Below are positions 34,186 through 47,500 of a stretch of 64,000 bases of DNA, piece after piece. Under the pieces are notes generated by a model. It made no database searches. It was given only the letters and a program-made list of their open reading frames with translations, and was not told the DNA's origin. Position numbers and translations under genes: made by a program. The DNA is from Quillaja saponaria (taxonomy: Eukaryota > Streptophyta > Magnoliopsida > Fabales > Quillajaceae): NCBI GenBank assembly GCA_029379385.1, contig CM055605.1, forward strand, positions 8,343,001 through 8,407,000, read 5' to 3'. How positions within the stretch are numbered: position 1 is the stretch's first letter; every line of letters begins with the position of its first letter.

Positions 34186-36487
34186 TCATCAAAAAACAAA
34201 TATGTTGTTGGTGTAGTTCCATTTTAATGGAAAGGACATTAATGACAGCGAAACAAGCCAAGTCTCTATGTTTCTTTCACTTTCTACTATGTAAGTCTCA
34301 CTTTGTCCTAAATCTTAATTACCCATTTTTCTTCCAGGGAGATGATGACATGAATCCACATATTATTATATATTTTTCAAACTTAGTGGGCGTTTTCAGT
34401 GATGATTATGAGCTTTGTTCACTTGCTTTTTAAGTTATGTTTATTAGATTCTGACGTGTGGACTGGATCCTTTAGTATTTGGCTCCTTGTAGACTGGACC
34501 CATAACAAAATTTTCACATTTGTTTTTAGTGTCTTTTCATTTTCAACTCAAATTTCTAACAAGATGCTTTTAGTAAAAAAGTAAATGGTGAATAATCATG
34601 TTCGGTGAATAAAAATTATATATTTAGTAAAAAGTTTTGTGCACATAGTAATTAAAAAAAAAAAAAAAAACTAGGTAAGGCGGCTAGCTAACAGAAGGTC
34701 ACGAATTTGTCAATAATTGCTGAGATTCCATTCCATCAGCACCTTTTCACGTTTTTTGTCTTTTCTTTCTGCCACGACTTGTCCCAATGAAGAGCACCAG
34801 GATAGTTGTGGATGTATTACTATAACCCTATGTCATCAATAGTGGACAAATGACCAGCCTCCATACCCCTGCCCTACTACTTTTTCATTCTTTTAAGTGT
34901 GTTTTCAAACCAATTTAAAATGAATTTTTAAAAAAATTGTTGACATTTATACTCTTATGTTTTGGAAACTCACGTAAATTTTATTTAATTTTAACAAATA
35001 ATATTTATATCTTTAATTTTATATATTATTTTAAATTTTGAATAAATAGATAAAAAAAAAATTATCAATACTTTATCTCATATACTCATCTAATCAATGT
35101 TAATTTTCTTTTTCACTCAACGTATTTTTTAGTTTAATAAACAAGTCAACAATTAATCTATCATCTTTATACTTTTAGCTCAACGGTAGTTTTATCAGAC
35201 AAATATAGAATAGCATAGAAAAAAAAATTCATTGATTCTTAATAAGAGAATTGTAATGAATTCCAAATTCTAGAATGTTAAGCAGTTAATGATTGTCTCC
35301 AATTTAATGAGAGCCACAATTTTCAATGTTCAGTTTAGAAGAAGCTATTAGTTTGTGAAAAAAAAAATTATTCTAAATATTGATGTCCTTATGCTTGAAC
35401 AGAAAAAACCATTGGAAGATTTTGTTCAAATGAACTCGAGTTTATGATTATTATTATTATTACAAACTATAGAGTTAGCCTGTCAAACTGTCATAAAAGC
35501 TTGTTCATTTTGAGCTGTGTATGAAGAATCAAGATTCAAATTGAGAAAAAAAAGTGTGGCTAAAATTGGTGTTAGTGTTACACACGGTTTTGTTTGGAAA
35601 GAGGGAAGTGGAAAGAAGAGAAGAGAAGAGAAATGGAGTATGAATTTGGCTGCTCAACTACATGAAAATTCATCATCCACTTCCCTTTCTTTCTCCCCAC
35701 TTCCCTCCTACCAAACAAAAGCGAAAGAACTAACTCGTTCTTGTCCCAAGAATTTAGTTCTTTGGTCATGGCAGCATGGCTACTCAGTTAGGAAGCTGCT
35801 CATGTAATATACCCAGATAAATTCAGGCTAGTCATCAACTGATCTACCCAAAGGATGCACACAACATATTTAGTAAAGCAAAGAGCAAGAGATGAGACTT
35901 CATGCCTGATACCACTTAAAGAAAGAAGGAACAACGTAATGAGGACATGGAAGTTCATTCCCACTTGTATAACTCCTGTTCACATGGCAACTAAAAGAGT
36001 AAAAATGACAGCAAATTCGGCTATAATCCTCTTGACATAGTACCAGAAAAATGCAATCAAATCCTGCCTCTCATCCAAAGTTAAGGCATTCATGTTTGGG
36101 AGTTGCGACAGGTACACCAAGGGACCTGCAACTCCCTGGCTCTAGACCCTCACAAATTTCTTACTTTCAAGACCTAAATTATGTTTACCCAAATTAAACC
36201 TCCTGAAACTATGGTATTGCAACAAAATAAACCCACCAAGTCTAACCATAGTCTGTCAGAGAAAAGGTTTGAACAAAATCATCTAATTAATGCTCACAAT
36301 TAGAAATGAAAAGCAGACACTTCCATTGATCTAATAGGGATTTACCCCAAACAACTTGGTTACACAAGTTACTAATACAAACAGCATTAGGATTAATTTA
36401 CAGCCAACTCAAGGTCTTCTATTACATGTTATAGTGTGCAAGTATTATGGAACTAAACATTAGAAGAAACCATTCAGATGAACACGG
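34186..36487. other. Intergenic region between LOG and ARP7 (tail to tail)
   Basis: 3' UTRs of the two convergent genes plus AT-rich DNA. A foldback element lies at 35587-35721 and a run of A near 34652-34670. The short open frames here show no recognisable domain. Confidence 0.7.
35587..35721. mobile_element. Foldback MITE
   Basis: The left arm GTTTTGTTTGGAAAGAGGGAAGTGG and the right arm, read in reverse complement (CTTTTGTTTGGTAGGAGGGAAGTGG), pair over about 36 bp around a 60-bp centre. 135 bp in all, with no coding capacity. No certain target duplication was found. TTTGTTTGG-type ends are common among plant MITEs. Confidence 0.7.
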
Positions 36488-39400
36488 TCAAAAGCATTTT
36501 CGGTGAACAATGGAAGGACCTGTTTCGTCATAGTCTGCCTTAGTTACATGCTGATTTTGAGGGAACACAACTTTAGCTAGTATGGCACCTCCGACCCATG
36601 CTGAGTACATTGTCAAATTTTCTGGCATATATTCTGGAGGCTGTAATTAGCCAAGAATTACACCAAAGAAAAAGAAAGTTAAAAAGAGAATAACTAGAAA
36701 ACACTATGTAAAAGCAGCATAGCAAAGACAAATAAAACCTAAAAGACTTTCTCAGAATATAGGGTGGGTAAAAAAAATTGCTAGTTGGTGCTCATATCTA
36801 AACTTGCCAATACGGACAATGTCCTTGCTTAGAAAGGAAGGAAGGTCCTAACTAATGAAACAACTGGAAGCTAATCAAGGCTGAAAAATCACCCACTCCA
36901 AAATCCAGTCTCACACCCCTCTAGCATATAATCACTACACATTATCCAAAAAACAATAGAAACTTGATATGTTCAGTCGGAGAACCATTCCACCTAAAAG
37001 CTTAAATTATTAGTTAAGGCCCCAGAAATGGGTTATAATCTCTTACACGTCCCTGCACATGCAAGCCCATTAAGCTTGTCAGCATGGAGAATGCATAGGC
37101 TCTCCTCATACCGTGTGCTGAAATTTTAATCATTTTCTTTTAGAATGGGTGGCGGCATGGTTTAAACTCTTTAAGTCCTGACCACTTGGTCATAGAGCCT
37201 CTGATACCATGTCAGAGAACCATTCCACCTAAGAACTTAAGCCATTAGGTGAAGCCCCATGAATAGGTTATAATCTCTTACATGTTCAATGTTGTAAAAA
37301 AGTTTCTGGTATGGTCAAGTAAATACTAAGCTAAATATTCTACCATATGTTTCTGCAAATCAGGTAAAGTGTGAGAATTAATTTCATTTGGATTTCCAAA
37401 GTAGTCAATTTCTAAAAAAAAAGAGTAAGTTCTTGTAATGTTGTTATGGAAAGAAGCACCAATTTTACAATCATCCACAGATAATGCAGAAAATTTCACA
37501 AGGATTTTCTTTGCGAAAGACAACAATGATTTCCAAAAGGGAAAGAAAAGCTAAAAGGGCAGAAAAGCTAAAAAGGATGAAAAGGGGAAAGAATAGAAAT
37601 CATCATTATTGATCTGTGAGCCATACATGACATCCAAGATAATTGTGCAAGATCATACATACTAAGACTAAGAACCCAAAATCAACAATGACACACTAAA
37701 CATTGGAAATTACTACTGCCCAAAACAGGCAGTCTATGCCGGTGCCAAAAGATAGGTAGAATCAAAAATTCTACTTGTATACAAAAGCTGGTTTATGTTC
37801 AAAAAAATTAGCAAAAGTATTACCTTAACTAAAGCAGGTCGAACAGCAGAGGAGCACAGAATACATTCTTTCTGAAACCTTTCCTCAAAACCTGTGGAAA
37901 TGAGTAAGAACACTGCCTGTCAGAAGTTATAAGGCAACAGCTATCCTCATTATAGGTGATAGAGATGAGAAAGATGTTGAGATGCCAGATAGGATCAGAG
38001 AAGGCAGAAAAAGACAGAGAGAAGAGAGAAGAGAGAATAACGCCTGAAAACAGGGAAATGAGGCAGATAAGATATGGAAAGTTCAATTTTACTACAATGA
38101 AAATCCTAAACTAAATCCCAAATGAAATAAGAAAATTAAACACTAACGTTAAAAGGAAACTAATCCCCTAAAATGTAAACCTAATAACTAACATTAATGA
38201 TCACCAAAAAACCAAAAATCACAGGAGCAATACTTTCACTTCAACAATGCCTCTAAAAGCCTCTAGAAACAACTTTTTTGGGAGGGGGGATGGGGTTGCA
38301 CAAAGAAACTGCAAATTTACTCTTAAGAAATCTGAAAGCCCTGTTTACATTAATGATTCCCCTTCGCATAACACATGTCAAACAAGGGGAATATTCGGCT
38401 TACTGGATTTCTCATGTGGCAGGACCAAATGTTGTATTAAATCTTGATCATTTAAGTATCTCAGTATGTGTGTGCGTGTGTCTAAGAGCTGGGTTCAAAT
38501 TACACCTGGTTTAGATCTTAATGAACACCTTGTTGAGACCTTTGATGCAAATAAATCTTACGGCTCTAAGACTCGTGGATGACCACATCAGCAATTCCTA
38601 AAACCAAAATATCTCTTTAACTGCAATAGTAATTCTGAGGAAAATTGTTTTTGTGTTCTGCATCCCTCTCCCAACGTCTTTCCTTCACAATTAGGGACTT
38701 AGGGTTTACTCTCTCTCCATTGTGTTAAGAGGAATTTACATGCCCTCTCTTTTTTTTTTTTATGTGTGTTTGTATATATATATATATATTCTTTTTAGCA
38801 AAAGAAAAAGTAAATAGATCAACCACAATTGTTAAAACAATTAAGCGTCTGTGTAGGCGTGTGAAAGAGTGAGAGGAAAGAAATATAGGGAAGAGATATT
38901 ATGAATGTCAGCATGTTCTCCTAATTACAAGGGCTGTAGATATTTCTTATCTTTTAAAATATACAGAACTACAAAGAACAATATGGAACCTGTAGTTTTA
39001 CTAAAGAAAATGGAAACTAAGAGTCCAGCATTAGATTCAAGATTGACCAAATGCCGCTTCAGCATTGTTTTCTGTTCTTTATCGAGACATGGTTCAAAAT
39101 CACTTTGCACAGGGTACAAGTTCATTCCTTTCCATTTTATTTCAGTTCCTCAATCGATAACCTCCAATAATTATACATAGAAATGCAGGAGAACATAATT
39201 TTTTGCAGCTAGTCACCCAGGTGTAATTTGATGGTACAATTTGCAGTTGCAATTAATAGCTATTAGAACTATAAACTTACCAGGCATAGAAGAAGTGCCA
39301 CCACAAAGCATGGTATTCTCGAGCAACTGCCGATGATTATCAGATGACACAGTTGAAATACAACTAACAAGCTGCTCAACAACTCCATGTGCCTCTAAAC

Positions 39401-42400
39401 CCAGCAGAGATGGTTGGAACAAAGCCTCACCAACAGTATATCTTTCTCTCCCAATTGTTATCACCTGAAACCATAATCCAAGTGCAAGATTTATCATAAA
39501 AGACAAAGAACATGATTCGTTCAAAAACATAACAATTGGAATACATAAAGAAGCCACGTAGGCTATTCTTAAATAAAGTCACAACTCATAACTCACAAAT
39601 TTAATCTGCTTGGTTAAGTATCACTTCACAATCTCTAACTGACTATAACTTGAAATTCTTTTGATAAGAGCTGCGGAAACCAAGCCCTCTGTCATCTAAG
39701 GGTCAAAGGGGAAGGGATGGGGTCATGAATGAGGAACGAATTCCTGCTGAGCTGGGAAAATTGACTCCATAAGATCAAACTGGAGTCAAGCTCACACGAG
39801 GAGTACGGTTCCTACTGAGTCAGCTCAAGGTCTGCTACGAGTACAACCTGAAAACTCAATAGGCAGGACTACAGTGAACTGCACTAGTTGCTCAGATAAA
39901 TATTCAGTTCAAATTCTGAGCACCATATCTTTCCTCAGGAAAGTACAAGAGTGGAAAAAAAAAAAAAAAAAAAAAAAACGAAACAAGATTCTATTGTCAG
40001 TTTGTAACGTAATAGATATTGTCTGCTAGATCCAAATAGATATAGGCCAAGCTATAAACATCAAAAATAAAATTAAAACATAACTTTAAAAAAATGTCAA
40101 CCTGGCTAATATAGTGAATGTATGTTGTGGCATTTAATGTATTCACTATTCAGGTACGAAAATCTCTATTTTGACCTTTGCAAGTCAGCTAAATTTCAAG
40201 AGTATAGGAAACAAATTCTTTCTCTAGATCATCTCATATACTATGTTTGGATGGCAGAATGGGAGGAAAAGGAAAGGAGGACAGGGGCAAGGGAGTGATA
40301 CGTGCTCCAGCTGGACCGTGATGGTTGGTAGGAAAATAATTTAAGGGGCTATTGTTGTCCTTTTACTTAGGAGAATCCAGAAGGAAGAGAGGAGAAAGAC
40401 CAAATTTTTGTGCATCCTACAACAATAAAAAAAAAAAAAAAAAAATCTACTACAATTTTCTTGCAGAACACACCTAGCGAGAAAAAAAACTGACAATAGT
40501 CCTATCAAATTGGTGCTACACATCTCAGAAATAAAAAAAAGCTAACACAATAACCAGAGCAATAAAATGCTAACTGTAACTATACAAACCTGTCCATCAG
40601 GAAGGGTATGTTTCTCCATGGGACAGGAATTTTGTGTCTTTTCATAAGCTAAATCGTCTTCAGCACAACATGAATATTGCTCTTTTATTCTCTCAACTTC
40701 AGGAATGCTGATATTCACCAGGGGATTGGATTTTCCAAGCTCTTGAGCAAGGAATTTTGTCAAATCAATACCTCCAAGTTCAAATCTTCTTGAAGCAATA
40801 TGGTGAACTGCACCTTCAATTACTGGAGCAATATCTGGTAATAAAGCCAAAAATATGGTGAGCTCAAACCATACTAGATTTAGTGGACCATCTTATAACA
40901 TGTTTATCCACTAGATTGCATGACAATACTAAAGGCTATCAACAAATGTGGTATGCTAACTTAAGATCAAATGCAAATAATTTGAGAAAGGACTGTTTGT
41001 CTTCCTACAACAACTGATTGATTCAGTTCCATGTTTAGTTCAATGAGTAAGATCTCTCTAGAAAAAATTTGTCTAAATAAACATCAACCTTTAAGAATTT
41101 CACTGCAACATTACCCACTCCTTTGAATAGTCTTTCCTCTGTATATTTAGTCACTACAATTTATGCAACAGTAAGATTTTCTAAACATACTAAAAGTTAG
41201 ATTCAATTATAGATGCTAAGAGGCCAAATGACACATTTTATATATCGCCTTGTAAGTCTATTGAATCTGAATAACCAAATATCAGAATTTCAATATTACA
41301 TAGAAAGCCCAAGCATCCAGTTTTATGTGCTCAAATCTTCCAACAATAGATGCAATAGAAATAGATGACATCAGAATAGTTAAGGGCACAGCTTGCTAAC
41401 TCTAACTCTAACCTATTTTCTGTTTAGTTAAGGGCACAGCTTGCTAGAGGAACTTAATATCAACCATGATCTTTTTCCTCCGTTTCAATATTAACTATGG
41501 GTGTAATGTAATGAACTCCACAATTAGATACTACAACTATAATTTCTTAGCTTTAAATACTGGCACCTTGCTACAAAGCAAACAAGGTTTATGAAAAACT
41601 TGCAGAAACCATCCATCAAAATAATAGCATACATGCATGAGTCGGAAACCAAGCAGGCCTAAACTAAGCAACATCTACTAGTTGGGATACCTATTTTCCC
41701 GTGACCAATATCAACAGTACATCCTGAGATACGGCCTACAGCATAAAGTGATAATACTGCTTGCTCTGATGCATAAAACCCTGATATGTTGAATGTTTCA
41801 AACATCAGTTGCACAAACTGTTCTCTGACATCCTGGAGAAGACAAGTGTCTATGATAGCATTCAGGAAATAATGTATAATCATAAAGAAGAAAAAGATTG
41901 AAAGACTTGGTAAAGGAAAGTTCACTCCAGGACGGAGAAGGAGGATGGATAATGTACACAACTTTGCATCTAAAAAGTCTTAAACCACTCAAGAATGCTA
42001 TAACATCCCAAAAACTTACCATCCACCTGTGCACCCCTAGAAGAATCTTATACATAAAAAAAATAAGTGCCAACTCTCGAGAGCAAAAAGTTACGTGACT
42101 AATTCAGATGCCCAAGCACACTAATGAATAGACAGCTAGCACTTCCACACTCGTAAAAGACATGGTCACAATGTACAAACTAGTAATTCACAACATTTCC
42201 AACACCAATATTGAAGCTTTGTTGGGTTTGAGTACTTCTACAAAAGTTTGAGAATTTAGATACATTTAATTCTGAAATCTAACAGTATCAAACTCATCTC
42301 TACAAATAGAAGAAAGTATGGTCTCAGCAAAGTGAAAACCTTTGGTGTGAAAAGTGGTTCAGTAAATAAAAGTTGTCCTTCATTGCCCATTTCCCATCCA

Positions 42401-43641
42401 AGACCAGTATATAGAACATGGTGCAATAGATCTTCCATGGCATCCCAATCTCTGATAATTCCTCGCACAACTGGATCAACGGTAACATCATCAAATGGTG
42501 AACCATCAGTCACTGATTCATCATCAAGCATGCGCGTCATCTGGGTAGGAATAATCTGAATCATACAACAAAAGAACTTTTATCAAGGATATACTTTTTG
42601 GTACAACAGAAAAAGAGAAAAAGAAGCTAACTAAATAGGAACAACTCGTCTCTTGACTATACAAAATATGATGAGTCATTAAATAGTGAATATAATACCT
42701 GGGGGATCAGGAATGGAGGGGATGTGGCATTGTAAAGGATAACCATCAACAAAAGAACAAAACGACTTACCTTCTTTGTTTTGTTTATTTTTTTTCAAAA
42801 TCGCATTCTTGAAGCTTCTACCTAATCCAATGACTAATAAGTAAATATAAATTCTGAATCATTCTGTTGTCATTTCCTCAGACACCAGGAGTAACTATAA
42901 ATATACTTTTCTTCACAATCTAAACTAAGTTCTCTAAGCAATTAAAGAGTGGGTAATGAGAGACCCCCGCTTAACAAACCTAATGGGTATTAGCCACAAG
43001 AGGTCAGCATCATTCTCCAAATCAAGAAAAAAATACAAAGCTGAAAACAAAAACATTTTAATTCTTTTTATACTACTCAATAATAAACAACAAAAACAGC
43101 AACACAAAAACTGCAGTAGTACTGACCTACAAATTAATTTTTTCTGGAGGTTAGTTCAGTTCTCCTGTTTTCCAGCAATCTCATTAGCCATAATCTAACA
43201 CATGAAAAACAACATTTTCATTTTTTTTTTTTCTCTTTTTTTCCATTAATTTTTATTTCTTAGAAAAGTTGTAAACGTTAAGAAGCTACTGAACGAACCC
43301 CTCAATCAACAATTTTGCTTAACAAAGTTTCCTTTTCCACTTCTTTCTTTATCCCAGTCTTATCGCAGTTTTCCCAATAAGCAAACAAAGAACAAGAGTA
43401 TAAGAGACTAGTTAACCAGCACTAAGACAACCCAAAAAAAAAATACGTAATTAAAGCGAAAAGAATTATCATTTCCAATTAACCAAACACAAAGGCATCG
43501 ATTTTAAGGTTCCAAAACACTCCAGTAAACCCAATTGAATAGATGTGCGTCTAAACTTATTACCATGGACGGTGCCTGATCTGGAATCGCTGGTCCTGCT
43601 TTGAGGAGCTTCGAGCCAGCGTCGATAACCACAGCCTCCAT
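36488..43641 (-). CDS. ARP7: ARP7, actin-related protein 7, seven exons (intact copy B)
   Basis: A plant nuclear actin-related protein and a subunit of SWI/SNF-type chromatin remodelling complexes. Exons on the minus strand: 43564-43641, 42340-42555, 41691-41832, 40590-40834, 39281-39464, 37824-37891, 36488-36640. Total 1,086 nt or 361 aa, close to the roughly 363 aa known for Arabidopsis ARP7. It starts [16 protein letters not shown] and contains [58 protein letters not shown] and [12 protein letters not shown], ending HRKCF. These are the expected actin-fold blocks in order, with the ARP7-type tail. All splice sites are GT..AG and phases close. Intron 6 contains a 308-bp TRIM. The gene lies 0.9 kb downstream of the uncharacterised gene on the same strand. 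A second, broken copy lies at the left end of the window. Confidence 0.96.
36975..37282 (-). mobile_element. TRIM: miniature LTR element, 73-bp LTRs, in ARP7 intron 6
   Basis: Two direct repeats of exactly 73 bp (36975-37047 and 37210-37282) share GAGAACCATTCCACCTAA and ATAATCTCTTACA. They enclose 162 bp and are flanked by a perfect 5-bp duplication TGTTC (36970-36974 and 37283-37287). The minus-strand sequence next to the right repeat, TGGTATCAGAGGCTC, is an initiator-Met tRNA primer-binding site. A purine patch (GTGCAGGGACG) precedes the other repeat. There is no coding capacity. At 308 bp it is at the small end for such elements. LTRs are about 84% alike, so it is old. Whether copy A has it is unknown, since the equivalent part is outside the window. 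Confidence 0.93.
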
Positions 43642-44573
43642 TTGCTTCTCTTGCCCTAAAGCAAAACCAAAACCCTAGCTTTCAATCTAGGCTTCAGAAA
43701 CACCACTAGCTAGCTGTATCTGAAACTTTCTGGTAATAAGAGGAGCTGTTGAACTCTCAAGACTGCAACCTCGACCTGTAATCTAGCGGGAGTGACATTT
43801 GAATTTGTAGCTTTATGTTTCTATAATGTCTGTTTTGGGACTTCTCTCCTGTCGTTTTCTTTATATTTTCTATTTTAATTATCAGAAATCTTTTTTCCCA
43901 AAAAGAAAATAAAAAATTGGCAATAGTTATTCTTATGCAAAAACCATTAATTGTTATTTTATACTTTCATATATTATATCTTTTTTTTCTTTTTCTTTTT
44001 ATTTCCTAGAATTTCTCCATATTATTTCAAGTGCTAACCCTTGAAAAAAAGTCCAATTATTATGATAAAAATACCAAACTTAAACCCGTAAACTCATTAG
44101 AAATAAATCCGAATTTGTCAAAAAAAAAAAAAAATCATCTAGTTATATGATAAAAATATCAAACTTAGCATTTGTTTTTTTATCAAAGAGTACACAGTTT
44201 TATTCTATATTTGATCAATAAAGACTTTGATTTCAAGCAATGTAATATTTCGCGGGCATTGTTATGTAGACTACAAATATTATTAGGTGCACTATAAAAG
44301 TACTAGAAGATAAAAATAAAATTATTACTTTTTTTTTATTCTGTAGTCTACCTAACAATATTAAGTAATACACATAACACCACCCAATTGGAACATGTAA
44401 CATTTACAGATGGCATCCCAAAAAGGAGAAGAGGTAATTTATTGACTGAGCATCAAAATGACAAGTAGGCAGGAGAAAAAGGGCAAATTTTTACAAACAA
44501 CTATTTCATGTCTAAACCAGACTTCTATACACTAGCATTCATGAAGCAAGTCTAGACAAGCTTTTTAAACTGT
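43642..44573. other. Promoter region of ARP7 and 3' end of the neighbouring gene
   Basis: About 930 bp between two genes on the same strand. A short pyrimidine-rich leader lies just upstream of the ARP7 start. AT-rich DNA with poly-A runs follows, along with the 132-bp foldback. No separate gene. Confidence 0.75.
44254..44385. mobile_element. 132-bp foldback MITE present only in copy B
   Basis: Begins GGGCATTGTTATGT and ends ACATAACACCACCC, imperfect inverted repeats with inner matches TAGACTACA and TGTAGTCTA. In copy A the sequence passes from GTAATATTTC straight to GGAACATG at about 5805-5822, so the element is absent there. A clean target duplication is not visible. Confidence 0.75.
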
Positions 44574-47500
44574 TCAAATAAGACTTGAAGCAAGCATTTC
44601 GTGGCTGTTGCTTATATGGTATTCTGGCAGGTTTTCATCCTCAAAGTTGACAAGCACATCTATTAATTTGCAGTAGTCCAAATCAAGAGAAACATGACTA
44701 TTACTAGCTAAATTCGCTGGTTCTTCATCATCAACTGAAATTAAGTTATATTGCTTCGAAATAGGTAGATCGTCATCATTTTCATTCCCAGGAGGAGTTA
44801 GAACCTTCGTTTCTGGCATGTCACCAAAAAGGGATTCAATGGAAGGCTTGGTATGAACATCTTTCTGAGAAATGAATTTCACATCCATGAGTGGAATATC
44901 AAAATCAACTGCAGAGGAAGCATGAGAAAATCCAAGAACATTCTCTACAATATCTTCATAGGATGCTTCATTTTTCACTTTTGTAGCAGCAGTGGCAAGA
45001 TCAGAGCTAGCGGCTACACCTCCTTGGGAAATGTCAGAGCTATCATCAGTCTGATTTTGAAGCAATTGATTTGGAATATCACTCCTACCAGCAAACAAAA
45101 TATCACTTATCCCACATCCAACATCTCCGTTTTCATTTTTATCTACAACTGTCACTTTAACCCCCATGTCCTCACTGCCCTTTTCTCCAATACAATTTTG
45201 GCCCTGTCCGTCAGCTTCCAAGATAGTCACCTCTGAGTATTCTTCTTTAGAACAGTTAGAAAAGTTTCCTTCACTTCCCCAAGAAATACTGGATGAAGTT
45301 GAATGTTTTAAACAATGAGTGCTTTCAATTTCATTGAGACAGATGGAATGATTCGTCTCCAATTCATACTGAATTCTTGGTGAAACACATTTGTCCTCAT
45401 GAACATCTTCATTTGAAAACTCAGGAGCTTTTACTGTTAGAGCTTGAGTATATTTTGGAGACTGTACAGAAACAGACAAAATAAATCCAGCAAGTGCAGA
45501 GGATAAAGCATCATCAATTGACATAGCTTGTCTTCGTTTATCATTTGTGGAGTTCGTTATTCCCAATCCATGACTTTCTTCCACGTCATCACCACTGGGA
45601 ATTTCAGGATCTTTAACTAAAAGACTTGGGAGCAACACAGTAGTATTCACAGAATCGTACAAATCATCAGGGGGGACAGATAGTCCCGCTAAATGAAGAT
45701 CCTTATTATCCAATTCAAATGCCACAGAAGGGGGATAATCACCAAGACTGTCAAAGGAGCTGGGATCCGATTCAGTGAAAGACATGTCAGGAGCAGAAAA
45801 TCTAGAGCATGATGGCAATCTAGAACTATGCAATTCATTAGTGATTATTGCAAGTTGCTGCTCCACTTGCTGGAGCCTTGCCTCAATGCTGCTTATGGGG
45901 TTTAGCAATTTTTCTTGAAACCCCACACAGAAATTTTCCATCCTTTCCATTCGAGAAACAAGCTGTGCCAAGGCCTTTTGGACATGACCTGATGAAGAAT
46001 CATCAGGCTTACACTCTAAAACAGAAACTTGTGAAGGGACCTGTACATGAGATGGACAAACACAACCTCCACTGATATCTGGCAACTTCACTTCATGATC
46101 ATCAGTTATGCTAGCTTTTTCTTCCAGCTGGGTTTTATTTGCAAAACCACTTGAACTAGTTGCTTCCAACTCAATGTCTGGAAATTCTTGCTTTTCCGTT
46201 CTATCAGAAGAACTATTGGTTGTATGACTGGTACCTGGAGTCTTAGATAACTGCAAAATAGTAGGCAGAAACATAGCCACGAGAGAGCTACTAGAAGAGT
46301 TTTGCTCCCGGATCCCTTCACTATCTGGATCAGCTGAATCAACAGGATCAGCAAAGACATAGACCTCATCAACATAAATGCAACCTTTACTCTGGATGGA
46401 GAGGAGACGAAGTGTGAGAGATATGCAAGGATTTCCATCAGTAATCTGTGCTGTAGCCTCATAAAGATCCTGAAAATTTTCTTCAATCAGCAAACCATAT
46501 AGATAGATTGGCTAGTAGCTCAGTAAGCTTGTATCAAAACACCTCTCTTCTCACCCAGGTAGATATCTTGCTTCTATTTTCTGTAGTGGGACAAAAAATA
46601 AGAACATGACGAGGAGAAATAAGAAATCTTAATATTTTCCATCGATTTGCTTCCTCTCATATATCCTCTCTGTCTTCTATCTTCCCCAACAGGAAGCACC
46701 AATACTGTTACTTCAGTGAGGAACGGTATGATATGAGTACATGGGTTTGTCATTTTCTAAAAAACTAGTGTACAGGTACGGCAGTTATGCTAAATTAAAT
46801 AATGAAAAATAATATATTTTACCTATGAGAAGAAGACATTTGAAGGTTAAATAATAGTATAGATGTTTGATTCAACAAAATTTTGACTAATTTGATAAAC
46901 TTTTTAGTATCAATAAGTGTATAATTACGTAAATAGAAATGCTATTTTAAATCACTTGACCAAAAATAGTTTTTCTTTAATGCAATTTCTTATTTTTTTC
47001 TGTTAATATACATAAATTTTCGTTAATGAACCAATATCCCAAGGTACAAAATAAGTTGTACCTAAAATTAGGAAAAAAGGATTGGTACGTATGCGGAGCG
47101 AACGAAGGTGTACCAAAGGAGTACCAGTACCTGCCACCCGATGCGTGCCCGGTACAGGTACAGCATGCATTTTAAAGTAATAACACATGCACCAATCCCA
47201 CCCTACCCCTAGCCCCAAACTTGAGCATGGAAAAAAAGAAGAGAAAGGAAAAAAGAAAAGGGGGACATAGTTTTTAAGCTAGAAAGAAAAGGGGGACATA
47301 CTTTGATTATTTTCTAACTTTTATGTTGGTAAGGACACACACAGGGAGAATATTCATTTTTCCCCCTTAATTTATCAGGAACTCAACACATTTGGCTAAC
47401 TGACACATACCTAATGCTATGGCTTAAACATGAGGGCACCATCTACTTGTATGGAAAAAAACAAATTGGACAGGATACACTTTTCTTCAATAAATATAGG

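Larger units (their letters stand above)
37316..46380 (-). repeat. Segmental duplication, copy B (intact partner)
   Basis: Aligns with 1-7781. It keeps the full exon 5 of ARP7 and an open last exon for the second gene. Beyond about 46380 the second gene continues here but not in A. A unique addition in B is the 132-bp foldback at 44254-44385. Because B is complete and continuous with the rest of the second gene, B is taken as the ancestral locus and A as the derived copy. Confidence 0.93.
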
